From NCBI RefSeq assembly GCF_039634785.1, contig NZ_JBBIAB010000021.1, positions 24,445-88,444 on the forward strand: a stretch of 64,000 nucleotides of DNA, given 5' to 3'. The position numbers and the translations under genes are program-made. Position 1 is the stretch's first letter; each line of letters begins with the position of its first letter. This stretch comes from Tistrella mobilis. Lineage in GTDB: Bacteria; Pseudomonadota; Alphaproteobacteria; Tistrellales; Tistrellaceae. The notes beneath the pieces are model-generated. The model had not been told where the DNA came from. It saw only the letters and a list, made by a program, of their open reading frames with translations, and searched no databases. Below are positions 1 to 11,518 of the stretch, one piece after another.

Positions 1-1
1 C

Positions 2-139
2 GACGGCATGGCAAATCGCCGGCTCGCCGCCCTGGGGCCGCTCACCAAGGGCGTGTTCTGGGAAAGCACCGCCGTACCCGACATCCGCAACCAGGTCGCC
101 GCCCTCGCCCGCAGCCTTGCGGAAGAGCTGATGGAATAA
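2..139 (+). CDS. C-terminal end of an unidentified protein (partial)
   Basis: An open frame enters from the left edge and ends at TAA 137-139, giving the last 45 residues of a protein. The tail ends in a charged helix-like stretch (residues RNQVAALARSLAEELME). The codon pattern is GC-rich and matches the neighbours, so this is probably a real gene end. I do not recognise the family from so short a piece. The AT-rich sequence after the stop (140-190) and the sulfate-uptake genes beyond it suggest a separate transcription unit. Confidence 0.6.
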   Translation, partial: DGMANRRLAALGPLTKGVFWESTAVPDIRNQVAALARSLAEELME

Positions 140-191
140 ACTAAAATATAATGTGAAATAACTCATAAAACATCATGTTCGTGTTTAATTG

Positions 192-220
192 TTGACATCC
201 ACGGCTGCGGATGCACATTC
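192..220 (+). promoter_or_regulatory. Candidate promoter upstream of the sulfate uptake genes
   Basis: A perfect -35 hexamer TTGACA lies at 192-197. The best -10 at normal spacing (about 214-220, CACATTC) is poor. The 140-190 stretch is unusually AT-rich for this genome and contains TATAAT at 147-152. Promoter activity is inferred only; activation by a CysB-like regulator would fit a poor -10 but no site for one can be defined here. Confidence 0.25.
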
Positions 221-356
221 TCGTCACACATCCCGGATGGGCTGCGTGCGTGGGGGAGAATATGTCCGAAGGCGACCGGCCTGAGGGCACGCCCCACAGT
301 CTGCGCAGCACACCGGCCCGCGAGCTTCCCATCCCCGCCTTTCTGGAGCCTGCCAG

Positions 357-1367
357 ATGAAGCGCCTCGCTTTTGCCGCCGCCCTCGCGCTCGGCCTCGC
401 CGCCGGCGCGCCGGCGCGGGCCGCCGACGACACCCTCCTCAACGCGTCTTACGACATCGCGCGCGAGCTGTTCGCCGAGATCAACGAGAGCTTCGTGCCG
501 GCCTGGAAGGCTGAAACCGGTCGCTCGATCGAGGTGAACCAGTCCCATGCCGGCACCTCGCGCCAGGCCCGTGCAATCCTCGAAGGGCTGAAGGCAGATG
601 TCGTAACCTTCAACCAGGTCACCGACATCGACTTCCTGGTGAAGCATGGCGGCCTGATTCAGCCGGGCTGGCAGTCGGAACTGCCGAACAACGCCTCGCC
701 CTGGTATTCGATGCCGTCTTTCCTGGTGCGTAAGGGCAACCCCAAGAACATCAAGGACTGGTCTGATCTGGTCCGCGACGGGGTGGAGATCGTCTTCCCG
801 AACCCCAAGACCTCGGGCAATGCGCGCTATACCTATCTGGCCGCCTATGCCTATGGTCTGGATGCCTTCAAGGGCGACGTCGCGAAGACCGACGAATTCG
901 TGTCGCAGATCTTCGGCCATGTTGCGGTGTTCGACACCGGCGGACGCGGTGCCACCACCACCTTCGTCGAGCGCGGCATCGGCGATGTGCTGATCACCTT
1001 CGAGGCCGAGACCAACCTGATCCGCAAGGAATATGGCGAGGACGACTACGAGGTCGTGACGCCGTCGCAGAGCCTGGTGGCCGAATTCCCGGTCGCCGTG
1101 GTCGACAAAGTCGTCGACGAGCGGGGCAGCCGCAAGGCAGCCGAAGGCTATCTGAACTTCCTCTACGGCAAGCAGGTTCAGGAGATCGCGGCGAAGCGCT
1201 ACAACCGCGTGGTCGACCCCGAGATCGCCGCGAAGTATGCCGGCCAGTTCCCCGAGCTGAAGCTGGTTCGCGTCGAAGACGTCTTCGGCGGCTGGGACAA
1301 GATCCAGGCCGAGCATTTCGCCGAGGGCGGTAAGCTCGACCAGCTCTTCGCGGCACAGAGCCGCTGA
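357..1367 (+). CDS. sbp: Sulfate ABC transporter, periplasmic sulfate-binding protein
   Basis: This 336-residue periplasmic protein binds sulfate (or thiosulfate) and delivers it to the CysT/CysW channel. A signal peptide covers about residues 1-22, ending in ARA before ADD. The family's sulfate-contact motif is present as NQSHAGTSRQA (about residues 61-71), as is the NPKTSGNAR segment (about 149-157). The start is supported by GGAG at 345-348, eight bases before the ATG. The cysT gene follows seven bases later and cysW after that, so the three form one operon. Length is normal for the family. Whether the ligand is sulfate or thiosulfate cannot be settled from sequence alone. Confidence 0.95.
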   Translation: MKRLAFAAALALGLAAGAPARAADDTLLNASYDIARELFAEINESFVPAWKAETGRSIEVNQSHAGTSRQARAILEGLKADVVTFNQVTDIDFLVKHGGLIQPGWQSELPNNASPWYSMPSFLVRKGNPKNIKDWSDLVRDGVEIVFPNPKTSGNARYTYLAAYAYGLDAFKGDVAKTDEFVSQIFGHVAVFDTGGRGATTTFVERGIGDVLITFEAETNLIRKEYGEDDYEVVTPSQSLVAEFPVAVVDKVVDERGSRKAAEGYLNFLYGKQVQEIAAKRYNRVVDPEIAAKYAGQFPELKLVRVEDVFGGWDKIQAEHFAEGGKLDQLFAAQSR

Positions 1368-1374
1368 TCCGGCC

Positions 1375-2214
1375 ATGGCCACCGCTCTCTCGCGGTCCCG
1401 CGGCGTGCTGCCGGGCTTCGGCCTGACGCTCGGCATCACGCTGTTCTACACCGCAATCATCATCGCGCTGCCGATCTTCGCCCTGGTGCTCAAATCCGCG
1501 AGCCTGGGACCGGCGGAGTTCTGGGCGATCGTGACCTCGCGGCGGGCGGTGGCCACCTATCAGGTGACGCTGGGCGCCGCCGCCGGCGCCACCGTCTTCA
1601 ATGCCGTCTTCGGCCTGCTGCTCGCCTGGGTGCTGGTGCGCTACCGCTTCCCCGGCCGCCGGGTGCTCGACGCTCTGGTCGATTTGCCCTTCGCCCTGCC
1701 CACCGCCGTGGCCGGCATCGCGCTTGCCAATCTGCTCGCCCCGACCGGCTGGCTCGGCGCGCCGCTCAAGGATCTGGGCATCAAGGTCGCATACACTCCG
1801 CTCGGCATCGCCGTCGCCATGGCCTTCACCAGCATTCCCTTCGTGGTGCGCACGGTTCAGCCAGTTCTGGAAGACCTGTCGCGCGAAGCGGAAGAGGCCG
1901 CCCATTCGCTGGGCGCCGCCGATCGGGCGATCTTCCTGCGCGTGATCATGCCGGCAATCCTGCCCGCCTTCCTGGCAGGTGCCGCCCTCGCCTTCGCCCG
2001 CAGCCTGGGCGAGTTCGGCGGCGTGATCTTCATTGCCGGCAACCGCCCCTTCCAGACCGAGATCACCGCCCTGCTCACCTTCATCCGGCTGGAAGAGTTC
2101 GATTATCCGGCCGCCGCGGCGATCGCGACCATGATCCTGGTCTGCGCCTTCGTGATGCTGCTGCTGATCAACATCCTGCAATTCTGGGCCGCCCGCCATT
2201 CAGGCCGGGGATGA
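1375..2214 (+). CDS. cysT: Sulfate ABC transporter permease CysT
   Basis: This 279-residue inner-membrane protein has about six hydrophobic segments and forms one half of the sulfate channel, pairing with CysW. The cytoplasmic loop that contacts the ATPase (EAA motif) is visible as EEAAHSLGAADRAIF around residues 176-190. The ATG lies seven bases after the sbp stop codon and the cysW start follows 24 bases after this gene, so translation is probably coupled. Sulfate specificity is inferred from the neighbouring sbp and the CysT-like sequence LPFALPTAVAGIAL. No odd features were seen. Confidence 0.95.
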   Translation: MATALSRSRGVLPGFGLTLGITLFYTAIIIALPIFALVLKSASLGPAEFWAIVTSRRAVATYQVTLGAAAGATVFNAVFGLLLAWVLVRYRFPGRRVLDALVDLPFALPTAVAGIALANLLAPTGWLGAPLKDLGIKVAYTPLGIAVAMAFTSIPFVVRTVQPVLEDLSREAEEAAHSLGAADRAIFLRVIMPAILPAFLAGAALAFARSLGEFGGVIFIAGNRPFQTEITALLTFIRLEEFDYPAAAAIATMILVCAFVMLLLINILQFWAARHSGRG

Positions 2215-2238
2215 CAAGGACAGGATGAGGACTGGACG

Positions 2239-3135
2239 ATGACCGATATCCCCGCCACCGCAAACCGCCATCAGAGCAGCCGCACCCCCGAAGCCTGGAA
2301 GGGGGTGGCGGGCGAAGGCTGGCTGCGCATCCTGCTCATCACCCTTGCCCTCGGCATCTCCGCCCTGTTTCTGGTGGTGCCGCTGGCGGTGATCTTCGCC
2401 CAGGCTTTTGCCGCCGGCATCGAGGGCTGGGCCTCGAATGTCGTCGCCCCCGACACGCTGCATGCGATCGGGCTCACCATCCTGACCGCCATCGTGGTGG
2501 TGCCGATCAATATCGGCTTCGGCCTCGCCGCCGCCTGGGCGATCGCCAAATTCACCTTCCCCGGACGCAAGCTGCTGATGACCGTGATCGAGCTTCCCTT
2601 CTCGATCTCGCCGATCGTCGCCGGCGTCGCCTATCTCTTCGTCTACGGCGCCCAGGGCCTGCTGGGGCCGACGCTCGACGCCGCCGGCATCCAGGTGATG
2701 TTCACCATCCCGGCCATCTTCCTGGTCAGCCTGTTCGTCACCAGCCCCTTCGTCGCCCGCGAACTGGTGCCGCTGATGCAGGCCCAGGGTACCGACGAGG
2801 AAGAGGCCGCCATCACCCTCGGCGCCTCGGGTCTCAAGACCTTCCTGCGCGTCACCCTGCCCAATGTGAAATGGGCACTGCTCTACGGCGCAATCCTGTG
2901 CAATGCGCGGGTGATGGGTGAATTCGGGGCCGTCTCGGTGGTCTCGGGCAATATCCGCGGCCAGACCAACACGCTGCCGCTCCAGGTTGAGCTGCTTTAT
3001 AACGACTACAATGCCATCGGCGCCTTTGCGGCTGCCTCCACCCTCACCGTGCTCGCCCTGGTCACCATCCTGGCCAAGCTGATCGTCGAACGTCGGGCCG
3101 AAGGGGCCATTCGCCGCCGCGGCGGCGGTCATTGA
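2239..3135 (+). CDS. cysW: Sulfate ABC transporter permease CysW
   Basis: This 298-residue partner of CysT spans the inner membrane about six times. It carries the EAA loop EEAAITLGASGLKTF and the CysW-type stretch MGEFGAVSVVSGNIRGQT near the C-terminus. It is the last gene of the plus-strand operon. The expected ATP-binding subunit CysA does not follow; instead the gene runs convergently into a LysR-family gene, their stop codons overlapping by seven bases. The transporter must therefore borrow an ATPase encoded elsewhere. Confidence 0.95.
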   Translation: MTDIPATANRHQSSRTPEAWKGVAGEGWLRILLITLALGISALFLVVPLAVIFAQAFAAGIEGWASNVVAPDTLHAIGLTILTAIVVVPINIGFGLAAAWAIAKFTFPGRKLLMTVIELPFSISPIVAGVAYLFVYGAQGLLGPTLDAAGIQVMFTIPAIFLVSLFVTSPFVARELVPLMQAQGTDEEEAAITLGASGLKTFLRVTLPNVKWALLYGAILCNARVMGEFGAVSVVSGNIRGQTNTLPLQVELLYNDYNAIGAFAAASTLTVLALVTILAKLIVERRAEGAIRRRGGGH

Positions 3136-4025
3136 CAAGCGGCCACCAGCTCCATGAACCGTGCCGCCGGCGCCGTCATCGGCGCCGCGCGGTTGCGCAC
3201 GATCTCGATCGATGACCGGTAGGCATAGCGTTCGGGCAGAATCGGCCGGATGCGCCCGGCATAGCCGGGCCGCCGGGTAAAGTGCGTCGGCAGGAAGGCC
3301 AGATAACGCCCTGACAGAACAAGGATCGCCAGGGCCTCGACGCTCTGTGCCTCGGCCGTGAACACGAAGCCGCGATGGGCGTCAGGGGTCTGCTCGGTCG
3401 AGACATAGCCGCGATGGGCATGTTCGGCGGCCCGAACCATATCGGGCGTCGGTTCCGCCACATCGAACAGCGGATGCCCCGCCCCGGCGCAAAGTTCCAT
3501 CACCACCTCGCAGGCCGGGGCATAGGTGAACTGGGCAAGCCGGCGCGGGAAATAGCCGATCGCCAGATGCGCCGCACCGCCCAGCACCATTTCCTCCAGC
3601 CGTGCCGGTGAGGCCGTGTCGATGCTGACCCGCACACCCGGCGCGCCGTCCCTGAAGCGCGCGATCAGCGCGCTCAGGCTGAAACTCGGGTGGGTGATCA
3701 GGTTCTCCATCACCGCAAGGTTCAGCCTGCCGGTCATGCCTCCGCCCAGACCGCCAATCCGGGCCTGAAAATCCTCGATCTGGGCAAACAGCGCCTGCGC
3801 CGCCTCGTGCACCCGCCGGCCGTCCTCGGTGAGCGCGAAACCGCCGCGGCCCCGCCGGCACAACACAACCCCCAGCCGCTTCTCCAGCGTGCCGATCTGA
3901 ATGCTGATCGTCGACGCGGCAACGTTGAGCGCGGCCTGAGCCGGCGCGAAGCCGCCCGCCTTCACCACCGCCAGGAAGACGCCCAGGAGCTTCAGATCCA
4001 CCGTCGACAGGCTGGGCAGGGCCAT
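3129..4025 (-). CDS. LysR-family transcriptional regulator
   Basis: This 298-residue DNA-binding regulator has an N-terminal winged helix-turn-helix (about residues 10-70) of the LysR type: one-dimensional pattern LLGVFLAVVKAGGFAPAQAAL, then STISIQIGTLEKRLG. A C-terminal effector-binding domain follows. I chose the ATG at 4023-4025 because it gives the usual short N-terminus before the helix-turn-helix; a longer frame upstream reads into the operator region. It is divergent from the M20 deacylase at 4143, and three tandem 15-bp repeats lie between the two genes. By the usual LysR logic it probably controls that deacylase and itself. The effector is unknown. Confidence 0.9.
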   Translation of the reverse strand: MALPSLSTVDLKLLGVFLAVVKAGGFAPAQAALNVAASTISIQIGTLEKRLGVVLCRRGRGGFALTEDGRRVHEAAQALFAQIEDFQARIGGLGGGMTGRLNLAVMENLITHPSFSLSALIARFRDGAPGVRVSIDTASPARLEEMVLGGAAHLAIGYFPRRLAQFTYAPACEVVMELCAGAGHPLFDVAEPTPDMVRAAEHAHRGYVSTEQTPDAHRGFVFTAEAQSVEALAILVLSGRYLAFLPTHFTRRPGYAGRIRPILPERYAYRSSIEIVRNRAAPMTAPAARFMELVAACQ

Positions 4026-4039
4026 GATCCGCTTCCTTT

Positions 4040-4084
4040 GATATTTATCGAAACGAGATTTATCACATCGATATTTATCGAAGC
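4040..4084. promoter_or_regulatory. Three tandem 15-bp repeats in the LysR/M20 divergent promoter
   Basis: Three consecutive 15-bp units share the core ATTTATC, which starts at 4043, 4058 and 4073, exactly 15 bp apart. Units one and three are nearly identical (GATATTTATCGAA). The last also lies in the imperfect palindrome TCGAT-ATTT-ATCGA (4068-4081), which resembles a LysR-type T-N11-A site. The position between divergent regulator and target, beginning 15 bases upstream of the LysR start codon, suggests an operator array. The repeat is directly visible; the regulatory role is inference. Confidence 0.55.
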
Positions 4085-4142
4085 AAACCGGCCTTCTACG
4101 CTCGACATCAGAGGCATAAGACCAAGGGAGGCCGGACCTCAG

Positions 4143-5489
4143 ATGACCGACACCATCACACCCGCATCCGCCGCCCCCGCCGGGGCACATACCGAAGGCT
4201 CGCGGCTCGACCCCGCTCTGGCCGAGGCGATCCTCGCCTCGGTGAAACAGGGCTTTGCAGAGCAGATCGCTTTCACCCAGGATCTGATCCGCCTGCCGTC
4301 ACTGCGCGGCCGCGAGCACACCGCCCAGGACTTCATGGCGAAGACCCTCCGCGACCGCGGCTATGCCGTCGACCGCTGGGCGATCGATGTCGACGAGATC
4401 TGCCATCATCCGGGCTTCTCGCCGGTGAAGGTCGATTATCAGAACGCCCTCAACGTCGTCGGCACCCACCGGCCGCGCAACGAGACCGGCCGCTCGCTGA
4501 TCCTGAACGGCCATATCGACGTCGTGCCCGAAGGGCCGCACGACATGTGGACCAACCCGCCCTACGAGCCGGTGATCGAGGGCGACTGGCTCTATGGCCG
4601 CGGATCGGGTGACATGAAGGCGGGCATCGCCGTCAATGTCTTCGCCATGGATGCCCTCCGGCGCCTCGGCTATCAGCCGGCCGCCACCGTCCATGTCCAG
4701 TCGGTGACGGAAGAGGAATGCACCGGCAATGGCGCCCTCGCCTGCCTGGTCCGCGGCTATCGCGCCGATGCCGCGATCATCCCCGAACCCGAAGACGAGA
4801 TGCTGGTGCGGGCGAATGTCGGCGTGATCTGGTTCAAGGTCACCACGCGCGGCATCCCGGTCCATGTCCGCGAAGCAGGATCGGGCGCCAATGCGATCGA
4901 GGCCGCCTACCGGCTGATGCAGGCGCTGCGCCGGCTGGAGGCCGACTGGAACGCACGCAAGACCGCCCATCGCTATTTCGAAGAGCTGGATCACCCGATC
5001 AACCTCAATTTCGGCAAGATCGAAGGCGGCGACTGGGCATCCTCGGTGCCGGCCTGGTGCACCTTCGATTGCCGGGTCTCGATCTATCCCGGCGTGGATC
5101 CCCGCGATGCCGCCGCAGAAATCGAGGCCTGCCTGTCCGAAGCCGCCAAGGGCGACGCCTTCCTGGCCAACAACCCGCCCGAGATCGACTACAACGGCTT
5201 CTTCGCCGAAGGCTATGTTCTGGAAGAAGGCAGCGATGCCGAAAAGACCCTGGGGCGCGCCCATGCCCGCGCCTTCAGCCGTGGGCTGGAGAGCTTCGTG
5301 ACGCCCAGCTATCTGGACGGCCGGGTTTTCGTGCTCTACGGCGACTGCCCCTGCCTCGTCTATGGCCCCATCACGGCGGGCGTCCATGGTTTCGACGAGC
5401 GGGTCTCCCTCGCCTCGATGGAGCGCGTCACCGGTGCCATCGCCCTCTTCATCGCCGAATGGTGCGGCCTCGAAAAAATTGATGCATAA
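4143..5489 (+). CDS. M20-family metallopeptidase / ArgE-DapE-type deacylase
   Basis: This 448-residue zinc-dependent amidohydrolase belongs to the M20 family (acetylornithine deacetylase / succinyl-diaminopimelate desuccinylase group). Visible metal and catalytic residues are H124 and D126 in NGHIDVVP, D157 in GRGSGDMKAG, the E190-E191 pair in TEEECTGNG, E215 in AAIIPEPE, and a late His in TAGVHGFDE. The ATG at 4143 follows a good ribosome site (AGGGAGG near 4127). The longer upstream frame overlaps the LysR gene and the repeat array and is not used. Substrate is unknown: an N-acyl amino acid is the family norm. The divergent LysR gene probably regulates it, and a strong terminator follows. 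Confidence 0.88.
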   Translation: MTDTITPASAAPAGAHTEGSRLDPALAEAILASVKQGFAEQIAFTQDLIRLPSLRGREHTAQDFMAKTLRDRGYAVDRWAIDVDEICHHPGFSPVKVDYQNALNVVGTHRPRNETGRSLILNGHIDVVPEGPHDMWTNPPYEPVIEGDWLYGRGSGDMKAGIAVNVFAMDALRRLGYQPAATVHVQSVTEEECTGNGALACLVRGYRADAAIIPEPEDEMLVRANVGVIWFKVTTRGIPVHVREAGSGANAIEAAYRLMQALRRLEADWNARKTAHRYFEELDHPINLNFGKIEGGDWASSVPAWCTFDCRVSIYPGVDPRDAAAEIEACLSEAAKGDAFLANNPPEIDYNGFFAEGYVLEEGSDAEKTLGRAHARAFSRGLESFVTPSYLDGRVFVLYGDCPCLVYGPITAGVHGFDERVSLASMERVTGAIALFIAEWCGLEKIDA

Positions 5490-5523
5490 GCATCGGAGCA
5501 ACGTCATCTAATCTATACAATAG

Positions 5524-5559
5524 ACCTGAACTCTTGCATGGCGGGGGTTCAGGTTTTTT
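5524..5559 (+). terminator. Rho-independent terminator after the M20 deacylase
   Basis: A perfect 8-bp stem, ACCTGAAC (5524-5531) with GTTCAGGT (5547-5554), encloses a 15-base loop and runs into six T residues. It lies 35 bases after the deacylase stop codon, so it should end that transcript. Confidence 0.8.
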
Positions 5560-5665
5560 CATTTTGTCGAACATCGATCGATTTTCTGGCGCACTTAAAA
5601 GAATTGATAAGGTTTTCGGGGCAGGATGATCCTCACTTAAGCCGGTCGAAGAAGGGAGTGTCCCC

Positions 5666-6343
5666 ATGCCCCGTACCGTCATCCCTCCCCGTTCCCATCG
5701 CCGCGTGCCGGCCTCCACCGCCGCGCATAACCCTCTGCCGCTGATGATGAAGGCCGGTCTCGCCGCCGGCATCGCCTTCGCAGCACTCTGCCTTGCCCTG
5801 CCCGTGCGTGCCGAAGGGCCGCCGGCCGAACTGGAGGCAGGGCTTGCCAAGGTCGATGCCGGCCTGATGCACCAGCTCGTGACCGATCCCGGGATCATCG
5901 CCGCGATCCGGGCGCAGAACACGGCCAATGCCGGGCTGACCGAGGCCGATATCCTGGCGCAGGACAAGGCCTGGCGCGCAGAGGTCGGCACCGCCAGCAC
6001 GCCCACCATCTCGGCCGTCGCGTCCAATCCGGCCTCGGCCATTCTGCACAAGGCCAAGGAAGGCTCTGAGGGGCTGATCACCGAGGCCTTCGTCATGGAC
6101 AACCGGGGCCTGAATGTCGGTATGAGCGACACCACCTCGGACTATTGGCAGGGCGACGAGCCGAAATGGCAGGAGACCTTCCTCAAGGGGCCGGGCGCCC
6201 GCCATGTCTCTGACGTCGATTTCGACGACAGCAGTCAGACTTACATCATCCAGCTCAGCGAGCCGGTGATCGACCCCGACAGCGGCAAACCGATCGGGGC
6301 CCTCACCCTCGGCCTCGATGCCGAGGCGCTCGGCAATCTCTGA
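5666..6343 (+). CDS. Secreted PDC/Cache-like sensor-domain protein
   Basis: This is a 225-residue exported protein. It has a basic N-terminal stretch, a hydrophobic segment (about residues 27-48) ending in LPVRAEG, and then a soluble domain. The C-terminal half (TSDYWQGDEPKWQ, then SEPVIDPDSGKPIGALTLGLD) has the look of PDC/Cache sensor domains in chemoreceptors and kinases, but no membrane anchor or output domain follows. GGGAG at 5654-5658 supports the first ATG; an internal MMKAG start would give a more ordinary signal peptide. The next gene is a chemoreceptor, so a role as a separate periplasmic ligand-sensing partner is plausible but unproven. Confidence 0.75.
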   Translation: MPRTVIPPRSHRRVPASTAAHNPLPLMMKAGLAAGIAFAALCLALPVRAEGPPAELEAGLAKVDAGLMHQLVTDPGIIAAIRAQNTANAGLTEADILAQDKAWRAEVGTASTPTISAVASNPASAILHKAKEGSEGLITEAFVMDNRGLNVGMSDTTSDYWQGDEPKWQETFLKGPGARHVSDVDFDDSSQTYIIQLSEPVIDPDSGKPIGALTLGLDAEALGNL

Positions 6344-6429
6344 CGGCCGACGCCCCTCCGAATCCCTGATCGTTCCAGCCCCTGTGCCTGCCGACGGCCG
6401 CGATCTCTCCCCGGATCGCGGCCGCCCGG

Positions 6430-6505
6430 ATGCCCCTTGCCCAAATGCCCCTTGCCCAGACGCCCCTTGCCCAGGCGCCCCTCGCCCAGACGCCTTTTTG
6501 CCCAG
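6430..6505. repeat. Five 15-bp tandem repeats before the chemoreceptor gene
   Basis: Units begin at 6430, 6445, 6460, 6475 and 6490, with consensus A(T/C)GCCCCTTGCCCAG; the last has one extra base. The array stops just before the ribosome site of the chemoreceptor gene (GGAGG at 6508-6512). It could be read as five-residue repeats (PLPRR) in an extended frame, but the strong ribosome site downstream argues that it is untranslated. Confidence 0.85.
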
Positions 6506-6520
6506 ACGGAGGCCCGAAAC

Positions 6521-8170
6521 ATGTCCCCAAAGCTCCGCCGCCGCCCGGTGAAACTGCATCTGCGCATCACGATCATGACCGTCATCATGGTCGGCATGGT
6601 TCTCACCGCCATCGGCCTTCGTGAAGCCTTCAGCCGGGCCGACGCGCTCTCCGATGCCTTCCGCCGATCCGACCGGACGCTCACCGACATGCTTGCGGGC
6701 CAGGTGTCGGGCGGCGTGCAATACGCCAAGGCGGCCGGCATCCAGGCGATCGTCGGCCCGCTGATGGAGCGCGACGGCAACCGCCTCGCCTCCTTCGCCG
6801 CCTTCTCGCTCGACGGCAGCCAGATCGTCGCCGTGGATGATCCGCGCCTGACGGCAGCCGATCTCGCCGCCCTTCACGGCCGCGCCGCCGCGGCCCTCGA
6901 TCGGGGCGAAGCCTATGACGAAGAGACATCGGCAGCCACGCTGCTGGTGCGCCCGGTCTTCGCCGGCAAGGATCAGAAACTGGTCGGTGCCGTTGCGGCC
7001 GCATGGTCGCTGGCGGAGGTCGAGGCCGCAACCGCGACCGCCCTGCGGCAGAGCGCCCTTCTGACCGGAGTGGCCATGCTGGCGCTCATGATCGCCCTGA
7101 TCCTGGGGCTGCGCACCCTGCTTGCCCGCCCGCTCGCCCGTGCGATCGGCGCGATGCGCGACCTGGCCGGCGGCCGCACCACGGTCGAGCTGGGCGGGCT
7201 CGACCGGCGCGATGAATTGGGCGAGATGGCGCGCGCGCTGCTGGTCTTCCGCGACGGCATGGCCGAAACCGAGCGACTGCGCGAGGTCAACGAGACCCAG
7301 CGCCTTCAGGCCGAGGCCGAGAAGGCCGCCGCAATGGACCGCCTGGCCGCCGATTTCGAGCGTTCGATCGGCGAAGTGGTCGCCGCCGTGCGGCAATCTT
7401 CGGAACAGATGCGCGACACCGCGCGCGCCATGAGTGCCGGTGTCGATCAGGCCCGCGAGACCAGTTCCGGCGTCGCCGGCTCGGCCGGCGAAACCGCCCG
7501 CAGCGTCCAGACCGTGGCGGGGTCGACCGAACAGCTGAGCGCCGCGATCAGCGACATCCTCCGCCAGGTGGCGGAAGGTTCCACCATCACCACCGAGGCG
7601 GTGGGTGAAGCCCGCCGCTCGAACCACACCGTGACCGGGCTGGTGGAGGCCGCCAACCAGATCGGCGAAGTCGTCCGCCTGATCAGCGACATCGCGGAAC
7701 AGACCAATCTTCTCGCCCTCAACGCCACGATCGAGGCTGCCCGTGCCGGCGAGGCCGGAAAAGGCTTCGCGGTCGTGGCCTCCGAAGTGAAGAGCCTCGC
7801 CACCCAGACCAGCCGCGCCACCGCCGATATCGATGCGCGCATCGCCCAGATCCGCACGGTCGCAAGCGAAGCCGCCACCACGATCAGCACGGTCGGTGCG
7901 ACCATCGACCGGATCAGCCAGGTGGTGGAGGGCATCTCGGGCGCGGTCGACCGCCAGCGCAGCGCCACCAGCGAGATCGCCGCCTCGATCGGCCAGGCGG
8001 CGGCCGGGGCGGACCGGGTCAGCACCGAGATCGGCCGTGTCTCGCGGACCGCCGAGGATACCGGCGTCATGGCGCGGCGGGTGCTCGACACCTCGACGGC
8101 GCTCGTCGAGGAAGGCCAGCAGTTGACCGCCCGCGTCGGCGCCTTCATCCGCCATATCCGCGAGGCCTGA
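6521..8170 (+). CDS. Methyl-accepting chemotaxis protein
   Basis: This 549-residue chemoreceptor has a cytoplasmic basic N-terminus, a first membrane helix (about 15-35), a small periplasmic sensor region (about 36-175), a second helix (about 178-200), a HAMP linker (about 200-255) and a C-terminal signalling coiled coil. The conserved hairpin tip ([19 protein letters not shown], about 392-410) binds CheA/CheW. The start at 6521 is chosen because GGAGG lies eight bases upstream; a longer frame from 6437 would translate the 15-bp repeats. No CheR-tethering pentapeptide is seen at the C-terminus. The preceding secreted sensor protein may act with it. No other che genes are in the window. Confidence 0.93.
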   Translation: MSPKLRRRPVKLHLRITIMTVIMVGMVLTAIGLREAFSRADALSDAFRRSDRTLTDMLAGQVSGGVQYAKAAGIQAIVGPLMERDGNRLASFAAFSLDGSQIVAVDDPRLTAADLAALHGRAAAALDRGEAYDEETSAATLLVRPVFAGKDQKLVGAVAAAWSLAEVEAATATALRQSALLTGVAMLALMIALILGLRTLLARPLARAIGAMRDLAGGRTTVELGGLDRRDELGEMARALLVFRDGMAETERLREVNETQRLQAEAEKAAAMDRLAADFERSIGEVVAAVRQSSEQMRDTARAMSAGVDQARETSSGVAGSAGETARSVQTVAGSTEQLSAAISDILRQVAEGSTITTEAVGEARRSNHTVTGLVEAANQIGEVVRLISDIAEQTNLLALNATIEAARAGEAGKGFAVVASEVKSLATQTSRATADIDARIAQIRTVASEAATTISTVGATIDRISQVVEGISGAVDRQRSATSEIAASIGQAAAGADRVSTEIGRVSRTAEDTGVMARRVLDTSTALVEEGQQLTARVGAFIRHIREA

Positions 8171-8200
8171 GCCGCGGCCCTGATATGCCACATCCCGGCG

Positions 8201-8225
8201 CAGCCATGCCGTCAGCGCATGGCTG
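8201..8225. repeat. 9-bp perfect inverted repeat between the chemoreceptor gene and uvrA
   Basis: CAGCCATGC (8201-8209) pairs with GCATGGCTG (8217-8225) around a 7-base loop. It lies 31 bases after the chemoreceptor stop and could end that transcript, but no T-run follows. An operator is the other possibility. Confidence 0.45.
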
Positions 8226-8374
8226 CCGCCATGGCTGCGGCGAATATACCGGGCCTCCTGACATGATTTGCCACGTGACGATCAGGCATCCGTGCACTAT
8301 TTGTTCGTGTGCTGCCCTGCAGCGCGGGGCGCTGGAACGACATCCGGCCGGCGAGGCACATGGTGCGGGATCAG

Positions 8375-11251
<2,877 letters not shown>

Positions 11252-11518
11252 AGGATAGATGCCGGATCAATTAAATCGACCTTCACCATAAATTTCATCG
11301 GATTTGCGAGATTCTCCCCGATTTTGCGCCTGCCATCTGCTCCGGATGTGCGCAAATGGACCGATTCCGCAAAAAATGTTGACTGTGGAACGCGGGTGAC
11401 TTGCCGTCACCGGCATCCTGTCATAGCGTGGGCACAGGACGGAACGCGCCGCGGTCAGAACTGCGCGTCCGGCCTGTAGCAGAATGTGTTGATCGGGACA
11501 GACCGGGGGGTTTGCCAC

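Noticed and set aside
6437..6520. Earlier in-frame start for the chemoreceptor gene
   Set aside because: It would translate the tandem repeats. GGAGG lies at the right distance only for the ATG at 6521.
8171..8374. LexA (SOS) box upstream of uvrA
   Set aside because: I looked for GTTC-N7-GTTC and GAAC-N7-GAAC. A single GTTC is present near 8301 but without a second half at the right spacing.
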